A DNA stretch of 64,000 nucleotides from CAVPGP01 sp963718065 (lineage in GTDB: Bacteria > Actinomycetota > Thermoleophilia > Gaiellales > Gaiellaceae): contig CAVQYE010000007.1 of NCBI GenBank assembly GCA_963718065.1, positions 124,001 to 188,000 of the forward strand. The letters are read 5' to 3'. Below are positions 51,589-59,246 of the stretch, one piece after another. A program made the translations under genes and the position numbers. The notes beneath the pieces are model-generated. The model searched no databases. It saw only the letters and a program-made list of their open reading frames with translations, and was not told the DNA's origin. How positions within the stretch are numbered: position 1 is the stretch's first letter; each line of letters opens with the position of its first letter.

Positions 51589-52284
51589 ATGAAGCTTCTT
51601 CTCACGTCCAGCGGCGTCAGGAACACGAGCATCGAAGACGCGCTGGTCCAGCTGCTGGGCAAACCGATTGCCGAGTCCAGCGCGCTCTGCATTCCCACCG
51701 GGGTGCAGCCCTTCCAGGGCGGACCTGAACACGTCTACCGGTTCATCAGCGGAACGGGCGGCGGCCCCATGTGCGGCTTGGGCTGGAAATCGCTGGGAGT
51801 GCTGGAGCTCACCGCGCTGCCCAGCATCAAAGAGGAGTACTGGGTTCCGGCGGTCCAGGAAGTCGACGCTCTGCTGGTTTGGGGCGGCAGTCCCTTGTAC
51901 CTCTGCTACTGGATGCGGCAGTCCGGACTGGCCGACCTCTTGCCGTCGCTGCGGCCCGAGACGGTCTACGTCGGCACGAGCGGCGGAGCCATGGTCGCGA
52001 CTCCCGACTTCGGCGGAGCGACCTACGACGACAGCGATCCGCGCACCGCCAGCGACCAAGCGCTGGGACTGGTCGATTTCTCGCTGTATCCGCACCTGGA
52101 GCGCGAGGACATGCCGGACACGACCCTCGCCAACATCGAGAAGTGGGCCGCCGGATTGACGGTGCCTGCGTACGCGATTGACGACGAGACCGCCATCAAA
52201 GTCGTCGACGGCACCGTCGAAGTCATCTCCGAGGGCCAATGGAAGCTGCTCACCCCCAGCCCGGAAGCAAGCACGTCGGGCTAA
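51589..52284 (+). CDS. Peptidase S51-like (dipeptidase E/cyanophycinase fold) protein
   Basis: 231 residues starting MKLLLTSSGVRNTSIEDAL with AGGAGG upstream. The nucleophile elbow is VGTSGGAMVATP (Ser in GTSGGA), preceded by ALLVWGGSPLYLCYWM, the family's G-G-N-like motif, and followed by SLYPHLERED (probable catalytic His). These serine peptidases cleave Asp-X dipeptides or act on cyanophycin-like products. Codon use appears less strongly GC-biased than its neighbours, which could mean recent acquisition. Confidence 0.85.
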   Translation: MKLLLTSSGVRNTSIEDALVQLLGKPIAESSALCIPTGVQPFQGGPEHVYRFISGTGGGPMCGLGWKSLGVLELTALPSIKEEYWVPAVQEVDALLVWGGSPLYLCYWMRQSGLADLLPSLRPETVYVGTSGGAMVATPDFGGATYDDSDPRTASDQALGLVDFSLYPHLEREDMPDTTLANIEKWAAGLTVPAYAIDDETAIKVVDGTVEVISEGQWKLLTPSPEASTSG

Positions 52285-52289
52285 GCCCC

Positions 52290-52697
52290 TCAGGACGTGC
52301 GGCCCGCCGCCACGGCAAGGGCGGTCTCATACTCGCCGGCGGTGATCCGAACGACGCCCGCCTCGAAGTCGGCCCTGGCCGTCTCTGACGGGTCGATCTG
52401 CGCCAGCACGGTACTCATCGGTACCGGCGGATCCCATGCCTCGACCTGGGCCAGCAACACACCGCCGGGGGAATCCCCCGGGTACGCCTGCGCCTCGGAC
52501 TGCGTCCAATCATGAGCCGCCGAGGCGAGCTCGGCGCGGCCGATGAACTTCCGCTCGGGTGCGGCCAGATAGACGAGGACGAGGTCGCCGGCGGCAAGCG
52601 CGCTGCGGTGCGGCTCGTCTGCTTCGACCCCCCACATCCCAAGCCGCAGGAACTCGGTGGCGTCCCCACCTACAAAGTTGAAGAGGTAGTGCGCCAA
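52290..52697 (-). CDS. EVE/PUA-like domain protein
   Basis: 135 residues: MAHYLFNFVGGDATEFLRLGMWGVE, then LAAGDLVLVYLAAPERKFIGRAELASAAHDW, a beta-barrel pattern of EVE-like domains that bind modified bases in DNA or RNA. The conserved GDLVLVYL and FIGRAEL strands support this. The tail is helical. Function unknown; the 3' end faces the S51 gene. Confidence 0.7.
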   Translation of the reverse strand: MAHYLFNFVGGDATEFLRLGMWGVEADEPHRSALAAGDLVLVYLAAPERKFIGRAELASAAHDWTQSEAQAYPGDSPGGVLLAQVEAWDPPVPMSTVLAQIDPSETARADFEAGVVRITAGEYETALAVAAGRTS

Positions 52698-52700
52698 ACG

Positions 52701-53856
52701 CTAGAAGCGCTCGACGACGGCGGCGATCGCCTGGCCGAAGCCGATGCACATGCAGGCGATGCCGTAGCGCGCTTCGCGGCGGTCGAGCTCGTTCAGCAGC
52801 GTGGCCGTCACCCGGGCGCCCGTGGCGCCGAGCGGATGGCCGAGTGAGATGCCGCCGCCGTTCGGATTGACGTCGTCGATCCGCTCGGCGAGACCCGTGT
52901 CGGCGAGGAACTGGAGCACGACCGTCGCGAAAGCCTCGTTCACCTCGATCACTGCGATGTCGTCCCACGTCAGCCCCGCCTTCGCCAGCGCCTTCGCGCA
53001 CGCCTCGGGGTTCCCGTGCAGCATCAGGGTCGGGTCGACGCCTGCGAGGCCGAACGAGACGAACCGGCCCGCGCGGCTTCAGGCCGAGCCGGCCGGCGGC
53101 GGGCTCCGAGGCGATCAGCACCGCGGCTGCGCCGTCGACGATCTGCGACGAGTTTCCGGCCGTGACCACCCCGTCGGGGATGAACGCGGGCTGCAGCGAG
53201 GCGAGCTTCTCGAGCGAGGTGTCACGGCGCACGGCCTCGTCGGTGTCGTACAGCACGCCTGCGTGCGGGTTCTGGAGCTCGATCGGGATGATCTCGTTCG
53301 CGAAGCGCCCCTCGTCGATCGCCTCGGCGGCACACCGATGTGAGCGGTACGAGTACTCGTCGACGTCCTCACGGGACAGGTGCCACTTTTCGGCGATCAG
53401 CTCGGCGGAGATGCCCTGCGGCACGATCTGGAAGCGGTCGAGCACCGCGTCCGACATCGAGCCGTTGTTCGAGCCCATCGGGACGCGGGTCATCATCTCG
53501 ACCCCGCCCGAGATGACGACGTCGAGCTGTCCCGAGCCGACGGCCGCGGCCGCGTTGAAGTTCGTCTGCATCGACGAGCCGCACTGCCGGTCGACCGTCG
53601 TGCCGCAGACGGAGACGGGCCACCCGGCGGCGAGCGCGACATTGCGGCCGATGTTCCAGGCCTGCTCGTCGACCTGCGAGACGCACCCGAACTGGACGTC
53701 TTCGATCTCCGCCGGGTCGAGGTCGTGCCGCTGCAGCAACCCGTTCAGGACCTGCGCGGAGAGGTCGTCGCCGCGGATGCCCGCGAACTGGCCGTTCCGC
53801 TTGCCGATCGGGCTGCGAACGGCGTCGATGATCAGGGCGTCGATCACGCGGCCCAT
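52701..53856 (-). CDS. Acetyl-CoA acetyltransferase (thiolase), one frameshift
   Basis: Condenses or cleaves acyl-CoA. The catalytic cysteine is in VDRQCGSSMQTNF; the GISLGHPLGATGARV motif carries the His, and ACMCIGFGQAIA the second cysteine. An indel near 53070 separates the first 265 residues from the rest: RFVSFGLAGVDPTLMLHGNPE follows in the other frame. About 385 residues when corrected. It is probably in one transcript with the MBL hydrolase and cyclase genes upstream, which lie within a few bases. Confidence 0.93.
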
Positions 53857-53857
53857 G

Positions 53858-54451
53858 CTACTTCGGCTCCCACGGCTGACGGCTGTGCGCGAGGTACACG
53901 CGGCGCGGCTTCAGATCGTGGATCAACTGGAAGTTCGGCTCGCCGCCGCGGATCAACTCGCCCATCGAGTACGTGACGTCGCCGCCGAGGACGACGAGGC
54001 CCTGGTCGGTGTCGACGACCACGATCTGGTGGCCGGGCGAGTGCCCCGGAGTCGGGATGACCCGCACGCCCGGAACGATCTCCGCCTCGCCCTCGAGCAG
54101 CTCGTACGTCGCGCCCGGGAACCGCACATAGCCTTCGAGCAGCTCGTGCCCCTCGACCGCGTCGTAGTCGGCCCGCTGCACGTAGATCGGCGTGCCCGCG
54201 AAGCGCCGGTTGCCGCCGCAGTGGTCGAAGTGCAGATGCGTGTTGATCACGATCGCGGGCTCGATCGGCGGCCATTCGCGCAGCTGGACCCCCCACTCCT
54301 CGTCCAGCTCGGGCGTCGAGTCGATCATCCCGGTGTCGACGAGGATCGTCCCCTCCGGCCCCTCGATCGCCCAGGCGTAGACGGGCCACACCTCGCCCTC
54401 GACGGTGACGTCGAGCAGGTGCAGCTCACGGATGTCGTCAAGCGACCGCAT
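53858..54451 (-). CDS. Metallo-beta-lactamase-fold hydrolase, N-acyl homoserine lactonase-like
   Basis: 197 residues. The metal motif HxHxDH is in VINTHLHFDHCGGN, the third His in PTPGHSPGHQIVV, and the metal Asp in LGGDVTY. The front (VYAWAIEGPEGTILVDTGM) and overall length match the AHL-lactonase-like branch, but a general lactonase or esterase role is equally possible. It overlaps the end of the cyclase fusion by 14 bases and precedes the thiolase. Confidence 0.88.
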   Translation of the reverse strand: MRSLDDIRELHLLDVTVEGEVWPVYAWAIEGPEGTILVDTGMIDSTPELDEEWGVQLREWPPIEPAIVINTHLHFDHCGGNRRFAGTPIYVQRADYDAVEGHELLEGYVRFPGATYELLEGEAEIVPGVRVIPTPGHSPGHQIVVVDTDQGLVVLGGDVTYSMGELIRGGEPNFQLIHDLKPRRVYLAHSRQPWEPK

Positions 54452-55754
54452 AGAGCCTCCACCTGCCCGGCACGCCCTTCAGCTCGTGCTCGCCTCGCTC
54501 CGAGAAGTCGAGACCCGACCCGGCCACGAGATCCTTGACGGTGCTCGTCGCAAGCACCTGGCCCGGGTCGGCCGCCGCCGCGACTCGAGCGCCGAGATGC
54601 ACCGCGATCCCCGCCACCTTCCCATCGTGCAGCTCGCACTCGCCCGTGTGGATCCCGGCGCGCACGCCCAGCCCGAGCTCGGCAGCGCCAGCCACGATCG
54701 CCCGTGCGCACGCGATCGCGCGGGCCGGTCCGTCGAACGTCGCGAAGAACCCGTCTCCGGCTGTATCCACCTCGACGCCGCGGTACCGACCGAGCTCGCG
54801 CCGGACGAGCGCGTGGTGACGGGCCAGCAGGTCGCGCCAGGTGCGGTCTCCTACGGCCCCGGCCGTCTCGGTCGAGCGGGCGATGTCCGTGAACAACACG
54901 GTCGCCAGCACGCTTTCAGGCACCTCGACCGGGCGCTCGCCGGCGACGAAGCGCTCTATCTCCTCGGCAACCCCCGGGTGAAGACCGGGGCTGGCGTCGA
55001 CGCCGGGGAACTCGATCCTCGTCGCGGAGGGGACGAGATCCGCCAGGTAGATCGCCGCCTCCCGCACATTCGACCCGTGCAGGACGAGCGTGGGAACGCG
55101 GATTGCGGGAAGCACGTCCGTCACATCCGTCTCCATCTGCATCCGGAACGACGCGTGGGCCGCTCCTGGGCTCGCCGCCAGCCGATGCGCCCGCACGACC
55201 CAGTCGAGGTACACCTCGTCCTCGGCGAGCGAGGGATTGAGCAGGCGGCCGAATTCACGGTGGAAGTCGCGGTCGCCCCACCGCTCCCGAATCTCGCGTA
55301 GCCACTCGTGCCATTCGTCGACCGTCTGACCCGCGGAATACTCGTCGGTGCGTATCGGCTTCGCGACGACGTCCCAGAGGACGAGCCCGGCCACCCGCTC
55401 CGGATACGTTGCGGCGAACATGCACGCCACGTGTCCGCCGTCCGACATGCCGAGCAGCGTCGCGCGTTCGGAGCCGACCGCGTCCATGACGGCGCGGATG
55501 TCGTCCATCCTCGCCTCGAGCGTCGGGATCTCCCGCGGCCGGTCCGAGAGGCCCGTACCCCGCTTGTCGAACAGGATCAGCCGCGACACGCTCCCGAGGC
55601 TCAAGAGGAACTTCCTGAGCGGGGGCAAGTCCCAGACGACACTCATGGTCGTCAGAAAGGGCGCGAAGACAAGGTCGACCGGCCCGTCGCCCGCGACCTG
55701 GTAGGCGATCGCGAGGTCGCTGCCGCGGGCGTAGTGAACGTCCGGGATCTCCAC
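54438..55754 (-). CDS. Alpha/beta hydrolase fused to a class III adenylate cyclase domain
   Basis: 438 residues from a GTG at 55754; the longer frame upstream is not conserved. Residues 1-270 form an alpha/beta hydrolase: VDLVFAPFLTT, LILFDKRGTGLSDRP, LLGMSDGGHVACMFAATYPERVAGLVLWD (nucleophile Ser) and a late VLHGSNVREA. From about 280 a cyclase catalytic domain: VLFTDIARSTE (metal-binding Asp), DTAGDGFFATFDGP (second metal Asp), AGIHTGECE, and GIAVHLGARVAAAADPGQVL, ending DFSERGEHELKGVPGRWRLYAV. This fusion is characteristic of Thermoleophilia and mycobacterial relatives. It could make cAMP in response to a small ligand bound by the hydrolase part. Confidence 0.88.
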   Translation of the reverse strand: MEIPDVHYARGSDLAIAYQVAGDGPVDLVFAPFLTTMSVVWDLPPLRKFLLSLGSVSRLILFDKRGTGLSDRPREIPTLEARMDDIRAVMDAVGSERATLLGMSDGGHVACMFAATYPERVAGLVLWDVVAKPIRTDEYSAGQTVDEWHEWLREIRERWGDRDFHREFGRLLNPSLAEDEVYLDWVVRAHRLAASPGAAHASFRMQMETDVTDVLPAIRVPTLVLHGSNVREAAIYLADLVPSATRIEFPGVDASPGLHPGVAEEIERFVAGERPVEVPESVLATVLFTDIARSTETAGAVGDRTWRDLLARHHALVRRELGRYRGVEVDTAGDGFFATFDGPARAIACARAIVAGAAELGLGVRAGIHTGECELHDGKVAGIAVHLGARVAAAADPGQVLATSTVKDLVAGSGLDFSERGEHELKGVPGRWRLYAVA

Positions 55755-55949
55755 GCGCTGATCCTCGCACCGAGAGGCTTGACGTGCATCAGCCGTGGCC
55801 GTGGTGACGCCCCAGGCGCGGCGCCATGCCGTCTCGTCGGCCTCGCCCAGGCACACCAGCATGACCTTCGGCCGCCGAGCCGCCCTGGCTTGGCCTGGAA
55901 CGCCCCCACGACGGACGTCTAATACACATCAAGCCTCTAGACTCGCTCC

Positions 55950-57371
55950 ATGGCGACTACGGCGACCGAGCGAAAGCTCCTGATCGGCGGCGAGTGGGTC
56001 GAGACCGGCGAGTGGATCGACGTCACCTCGCCGTACTCGGGCGACGTCGTCGGCCGCGTGCCGAAGGCCGGCGCAGATGAGGCGCGGCGCGCGATCGACG
56101 CGGCCCAGGCGGCCCTCGCCGAGCCACTGCCCGCGCACAAGCGCGCGGAGATCCTCGTGCGGGTCGCGGGCTATCTCGGCAAGCGCCACGAGGAGGTCGC
56201 GCGCACGATCTCCGAGGAGGCCGGCAAGCCCCTGAAGGCGGCCAAGGTGGAGGCAGCCCGCGCGATGTCGACGTACACGTTCTCGGCCGTCGAGGCGCGG
56301 AAGCTCGCCGGCGACGTGGTGCCGATGGACGCCTCGCAGGCGGGCGCCGGCAAGCTCGCGTTCACGATGCGCCTGCCGATCGGGGTCGTCGGCGCGATCA
56401 GCCCGTTCAACTTCCCGCTCAACCTCGTCGCGCACAAGATCGCGCCCGCGCTCGCCGCGGGCTGTCCCGTCGTGCTGAAGCCCGCCACCGCGACACCGCT
56501 CTCCGCGTTGCTGCTCGCCGAGCTGGAGCAGGAAGCCGGCTTGCCGCCCGGGTGGCTCAACGTGCTCGTCGGCCCCGCAGCCGAGATCGGCGACGTCCTC
56601 GTCGAGGACGAGCGCGTGAAGCTCATCTCGTTCACCGGCTCCGGGCCTGTGGGCTGGAAGCTCGCCGAGCGGGCACCGAAGAAGCGCGTCCGGCTCGAGC
56701 TCGGGAATGCGACGCCGGTGATCGTCGGTCCAGGCGCCGACCTCGAGGAGGCAGCGGAGAAGCTCGCCGCGAATGCGTTCTCGTTTGCCGGCCAGAGCTG
56801 CATCTCGGTCCAGCGGATCTACGTCGACCGCGAGCGGTACGACGAGTTCGTGGCGGCGTTCGTCCCCAGGGTCGAGGCGCTCAAGGTCGGCGACCCCGGC
56901 GACGAGGAGACCGACGTCGGCCCGCTGATCGACGCGGAGAACCGCGACCGCGTACTCGAGTGGATCGGTGGGTCGGGCGGCGAGGTGCTCACGGGCGGCG
57001 AGACGACCCCTGACGGCGTCCTCCTCCCGACGGTGATCGGGAACCCGCCCCGCGACGCGAAGGTGTCGTGCGAGGAGGTCTTCGGGCCCGTCTGCACGGT
57101 GACCGCCGTCGACTCGTTCGACGAGGCGATCGAGCTCGCGAACGCGACCCGGTACGGGCTGCAGGCGGGCGTCTTCACGAGCGACATCAAGCTCGCACTC
57201 GCCGCCGCGCAGCGACTCGAGTTCGGCGGGGTGACGGTGAACGAGGCGCCGACGTTCCGTGCGGACCAGATGCCGTACGGCGGCGTCAAGGACTCGGGCA
57301 ACACCCGCGAAGGCCCGGCGTACACGATCCGCGAGATGACCGAGGAGCGGATCGTCGTCCTGCAGCTGTAG
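55950..57371 (+). CDS. NAD(P)-dependent aldehyde dehydrogenase
   Basis: 473 residues, complete. Motifs: GVVGAISPFNFPLNLVAHKIAPALAAG, TGSGPVGWKLAE (cofactor), LELGNATPVIVG (catalytic Glu region; Asn replaces the usual Gly in ELGG), FAGQSCISVQRIYV (catalytic Cys in GQSC) and a C-terminal GGVTVNEAPTFRADQMPYGGVKDSG. The substrate is unclear; it resembles broad-range semialdehyde or glyceraldehyde-type dehydrogenases. Alone on the plus strand. Confidence 0.93.
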   Translation: MATTATERKLLIGGEWVETGEWIDVTSPYSGDVVGRVPKAGADEARRAIDAAQAALAEPLPAHKRAEILVRVAGYLGKRHEEVARTISEEAGKPLKAAKVEAARAMSTYTFSAVEARKLAGDVVPMDASQAGAGKLAFTMRLPIGVVGAISPFNFPLNLVAHKIAPALAAGCPVVLKPATATPLSALLLAELEQEAGLPPGWLNVLVGPAAEIGDVLVEDERVKLISFTGSGPVGWKLAERAPKKRVRLELGNATPVIVGPGADLEEAAEKLAANAFSFAGQSCISVQRIYVDRERYDEFVAAFVPRVEALKVGDPGDEETDVGPLIDAENRDRVLEWIGGSGGEVLTGGETTPDGVLLPTVIGNPPRDAKVSCEEVFGPVCTVTAVDSFDEAIELANATRYGLQAGVFTSDIKLALAAAQRLEFGGVTVNEAPTFRADQMPYGGVKDSGNTREGPAYTIREMTEERIVVLQL

Positions 57372-57424
57372 GTACGGGCTCCGGGCGGCCGAAGCCCACC
57401 GGAGGCGCTGTTAGAGTCGGGCGG

Positions 57425-57853
57425 ATGGCCCGCCTGCCGCTGCTGTCGCGCCGTCGTTCCGATACGGCCTCGGCCGCCGCGCCGGCCGTTTCGGGGCAGT
57501 CGGCTTCGCCCGGCCGTCCCCCCAACCGAGGGCTCCTGCGCCGTGAGCGGCGCGCGTTGACCCGGCTCCGCGAGCGGCGGCTGCGCGACCTCGGCGGGCT
57601 GATGGTCGAGATGTACCGGCGCAGCATCTTCCGCGAGGAGCTCTTGAGCGAAAGCTGCGCCGATCTCGTCGGGATCGAAGACCGGTTGGCCGCGATCGAG
57701 CTGCTGCTTTCCCCACGGCGCGCGCCGGAACGGCGTTGCGTCTGTGGCGCTCCGGCGCTGCCGGGTGCGCACTTCTGCCCCAACTGCGGGCGCCCTCTCA
57801 CCTCCCAGGTGGGCGAGGAGACGATGATCGAGCCGCCGGCGGTGGAGTCGTGA
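57425..57853 (+). CDS. Zinc-ribbon protein of unknown function
   Basis: 142 residues from ATG 57425. A variable Arg/Ser-rich front, a helical middle (RRERRALTRLRERRLRDLGGLMVEMYRR, then IEDRLAAIELLL), and a C-terminal zinc ribbon with CVCGAPALPGAHFCPNCGRPL. It looks like a cytosolic adaptor. Its TGA overlaps the GTG of the next gene, which also starts with a zinc ribbon, so the two are coupled and probably act in the same complex. Confidence 0.65.
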   Translation: MARLPLLSRRRSDTASAAAPAVSGQSASPGRPPNRGLLRRERRALTRLRERRLRDLGGLMVEMYRRSIFREELLSESCADLVGIEDRLAAIELLLSPRRAPERRCVCGAPALPGAHFCPNCGRPLTSQVGEETMIEPPAVES

Positions 57854-58557
57854 GCGACGAAAAGCGGGCCGACACGGACGCGTGCCCGCGCTGCGGCGCC
57901 GCCCGCGAGCCGGACCAGGAGTACTGCGTCGACTGCGGGCTGCGGCTCCCACCGACGACGGGAGCCGTGCCGGCGCTCCGTCGCAGCTGGCTGCGACGCC
58001 TCCGCTGGTATCCCGGCGACTGGGTCTGGAACCCGCTGCTGGCGCTCGTGATCGCGATCGTCGGTACCGCCGCAGCGATCTGGCTCCCTGATCGCGGGTC
58101 GTCGAACACGGGCACCACGTTCGTGGAGACGATGCCGACCGTGACGGTGACGACACCGAGCACGACCGCGCCGACGCAGACCGCGTCGACGGGCTCGACG
58201 ACGACGCTCCCGACGGCGCCCGAGCCGACGACCTCGACGAAGACGCAGACAACGCCGGCCGGGCCGCCGAACGGGAAGACGGAGTGGCCCGAGGGCAAGA
58301 ACGGCTACACGGTCGTCCTCGTCTCGTATCCCCTCGCTACCGGGCGGGACGCCGCGCTCCAGAGGGCCCAGGCGGCGGCCAAGGCGCATCTGCCCGAGGT
58401 GGGCGTCCTCGTCTCCTCACGGTACTCGAGCCTCCATCCCGGCTACTACGTCGTCTTCAGCGGCATCTACGACTCCGTGGTGCAGGCGCAGGCGGCCCGG
58501 CGCACGGCCAGGTCGAACGGCTTCGGCGGCGCGTATGAGCGCCCCATCACGCGGTAG
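57850..58557 (+). CDS. Zinc-ribbon, single-pass membrane protein with SPOR-like extracytoplasmic domain
   Basis: 235 residues from GTG 57850. N-terminal ribbon ACPRCGAAREPDQEYCVDCG, a transmembrane helix at about 58-77 (LLALVIAIVGTAAAIWL), a long Thr/Pro/Ser linker, and a domain at about 155-230 (YTVVLVSYPLATGRDAALQRAQAAAKAHLPEVGVLVSS, then GYYVVFSGIYDSVVQAQAARR) with the alpha-beta repeats of SPOR-type domains that bind denuded septal glycan. So it may link a cytosolic zinc-ribbon protein to the cell wall. Function inferred only from architecture. Confidence 0.7.
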   Translation: MSDEKRADTDACPRCGAAREPDQEYCVDCGLRLPPTTGAVPALRRSWLRRLRWYPGDWVWNPLLALVIAIVGTAAAIWLPDRGSSNTGTTFVETMPTVTVTTPSTTAPTQTASTGSTTTLPTAPEPTTSTKTQTTPAGPPNGKTEWPEGKNGYTVVLVSYPLATGRDAALQRAQAAAKAHLPEVGVLVSSRYSSLHPGYYVVFSGIYDSVVQAQAARRTARSNGFGGAYERPITR

Positions 58558-58629
58558 GTGTAAAGAACCGCCAAAGCGGACAACCCGCTAGGACATCCGC
58601 TGCAAGTGCAAGGCGGCCCGTTTACCATT

Positions 58630-58659
58630 TTGAAAACAAAGATTCGGAGTTTGTAACAC
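58630..58659 (+). promoter_or_regulatory. AT-rich promoter-like patch upstream of the Cys/His-tailed gene
   Basis: The 58558-58764 gap holds an unusually AT-rich stretch around 58618-58660. TTGAAA (58630-58635) is followed after 16 bases by TGTAAC (58652-58657), or after 18 bases by TAACAC. These are weak -35/-10 matches and would give a leader of about 100 bases before the ATG at 58765. Confidence 0.3.
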
Positions 58660-58764
58660 GGCCGGGCAATCGGTAGACTCGACCTCGAGGGCGCGTCTGG
58701 AGGCCGTATTTACCGCTTCTAACCGCTGTTTTCCGGTGATCCGAGAGGGAGTGCGAGAGACCGT

Positions 58765-59214
58765 ATGGACGAGAGAATCCTCCAGATCCAGGCATGTATG
58801 TATCAGTACTCGCGAGCGATCTATCGGTCGATCAAGGACCTGATCGACCCGTATGTGGACTCCGAGACCCGCGTCGAGTACTGCCGCGACGTGCTCGTGC
58901 ACTGCGAGCAGACGATGGAACGTCTCGCCAAGGATCCGCACTACTTCGCGAAGCCCGATCGGGCGCTTTTCCAGGACATTCGCCGCTACTTCCCGATCAC
59001 GACGCAGGCCCAGGTGGCCTGGACCGTGCGGGAAGGCGTCGCCGCCGGCGTTCGCTTCATCGAGGAGCAGATCGAGGCCGGGGCGTTCGACGGCGGGGTC
59101 GCCCGCTGCCGCGCGACGACCCGCAAAGGCAAGCCGTGCCAGCGCACGCCGCTGCCCGAGCGCGACTACTGCCCCTCGCACCAGCATCTCGAGCGCTCGA
59201 AGGTCGCGGCCTAG
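58765..59214 (+). CDS. Conserved protein with Cys/His C-terminal finger, unknown function
   Basis: 149 residues. The first 110 are helical (LQIQACMYQYSRAIYRSIKDLIDPYVD, then VLVHCEQTMERLAKDPHYF). The last 35 contain RCRATTRKGKPCQRTPLPERDYCPSHQHLE, a C-x(8)-C-x(11)-C-x(2)-H zinc finger seen at the ends of many actinobacterial proteins. It is followed 33 bases later by the PafBC fusion. Length and codon use support a real gene. Not assigned to a named family. Confidence 0.7.
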   Translation: MDERILQIQACMYQYSRAIYRSIKDLIDPYVDSETRVEYCRDVLVHCEQTMERLAKDPHYFAKPDRALFQDIRRYFPITTQAQVAWTVREGVAAGVRFIEEQIEAGAFDGGVARCRATTRKGKPCQRTPLPERDYCPSHQHLERSKVAA

Positions 59215-59246
59215 TTCTCGGGAAGGTCGGGTAGGCTCGCCTTCGC

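Noticed and set aside
55755..55949. N-terminal extension of the hydrolase-cyclase fusion to 55862
   Set aside because: The added residues are not conserved-looking, and the GTG at 55754 starts directly at the hydrolase domain.
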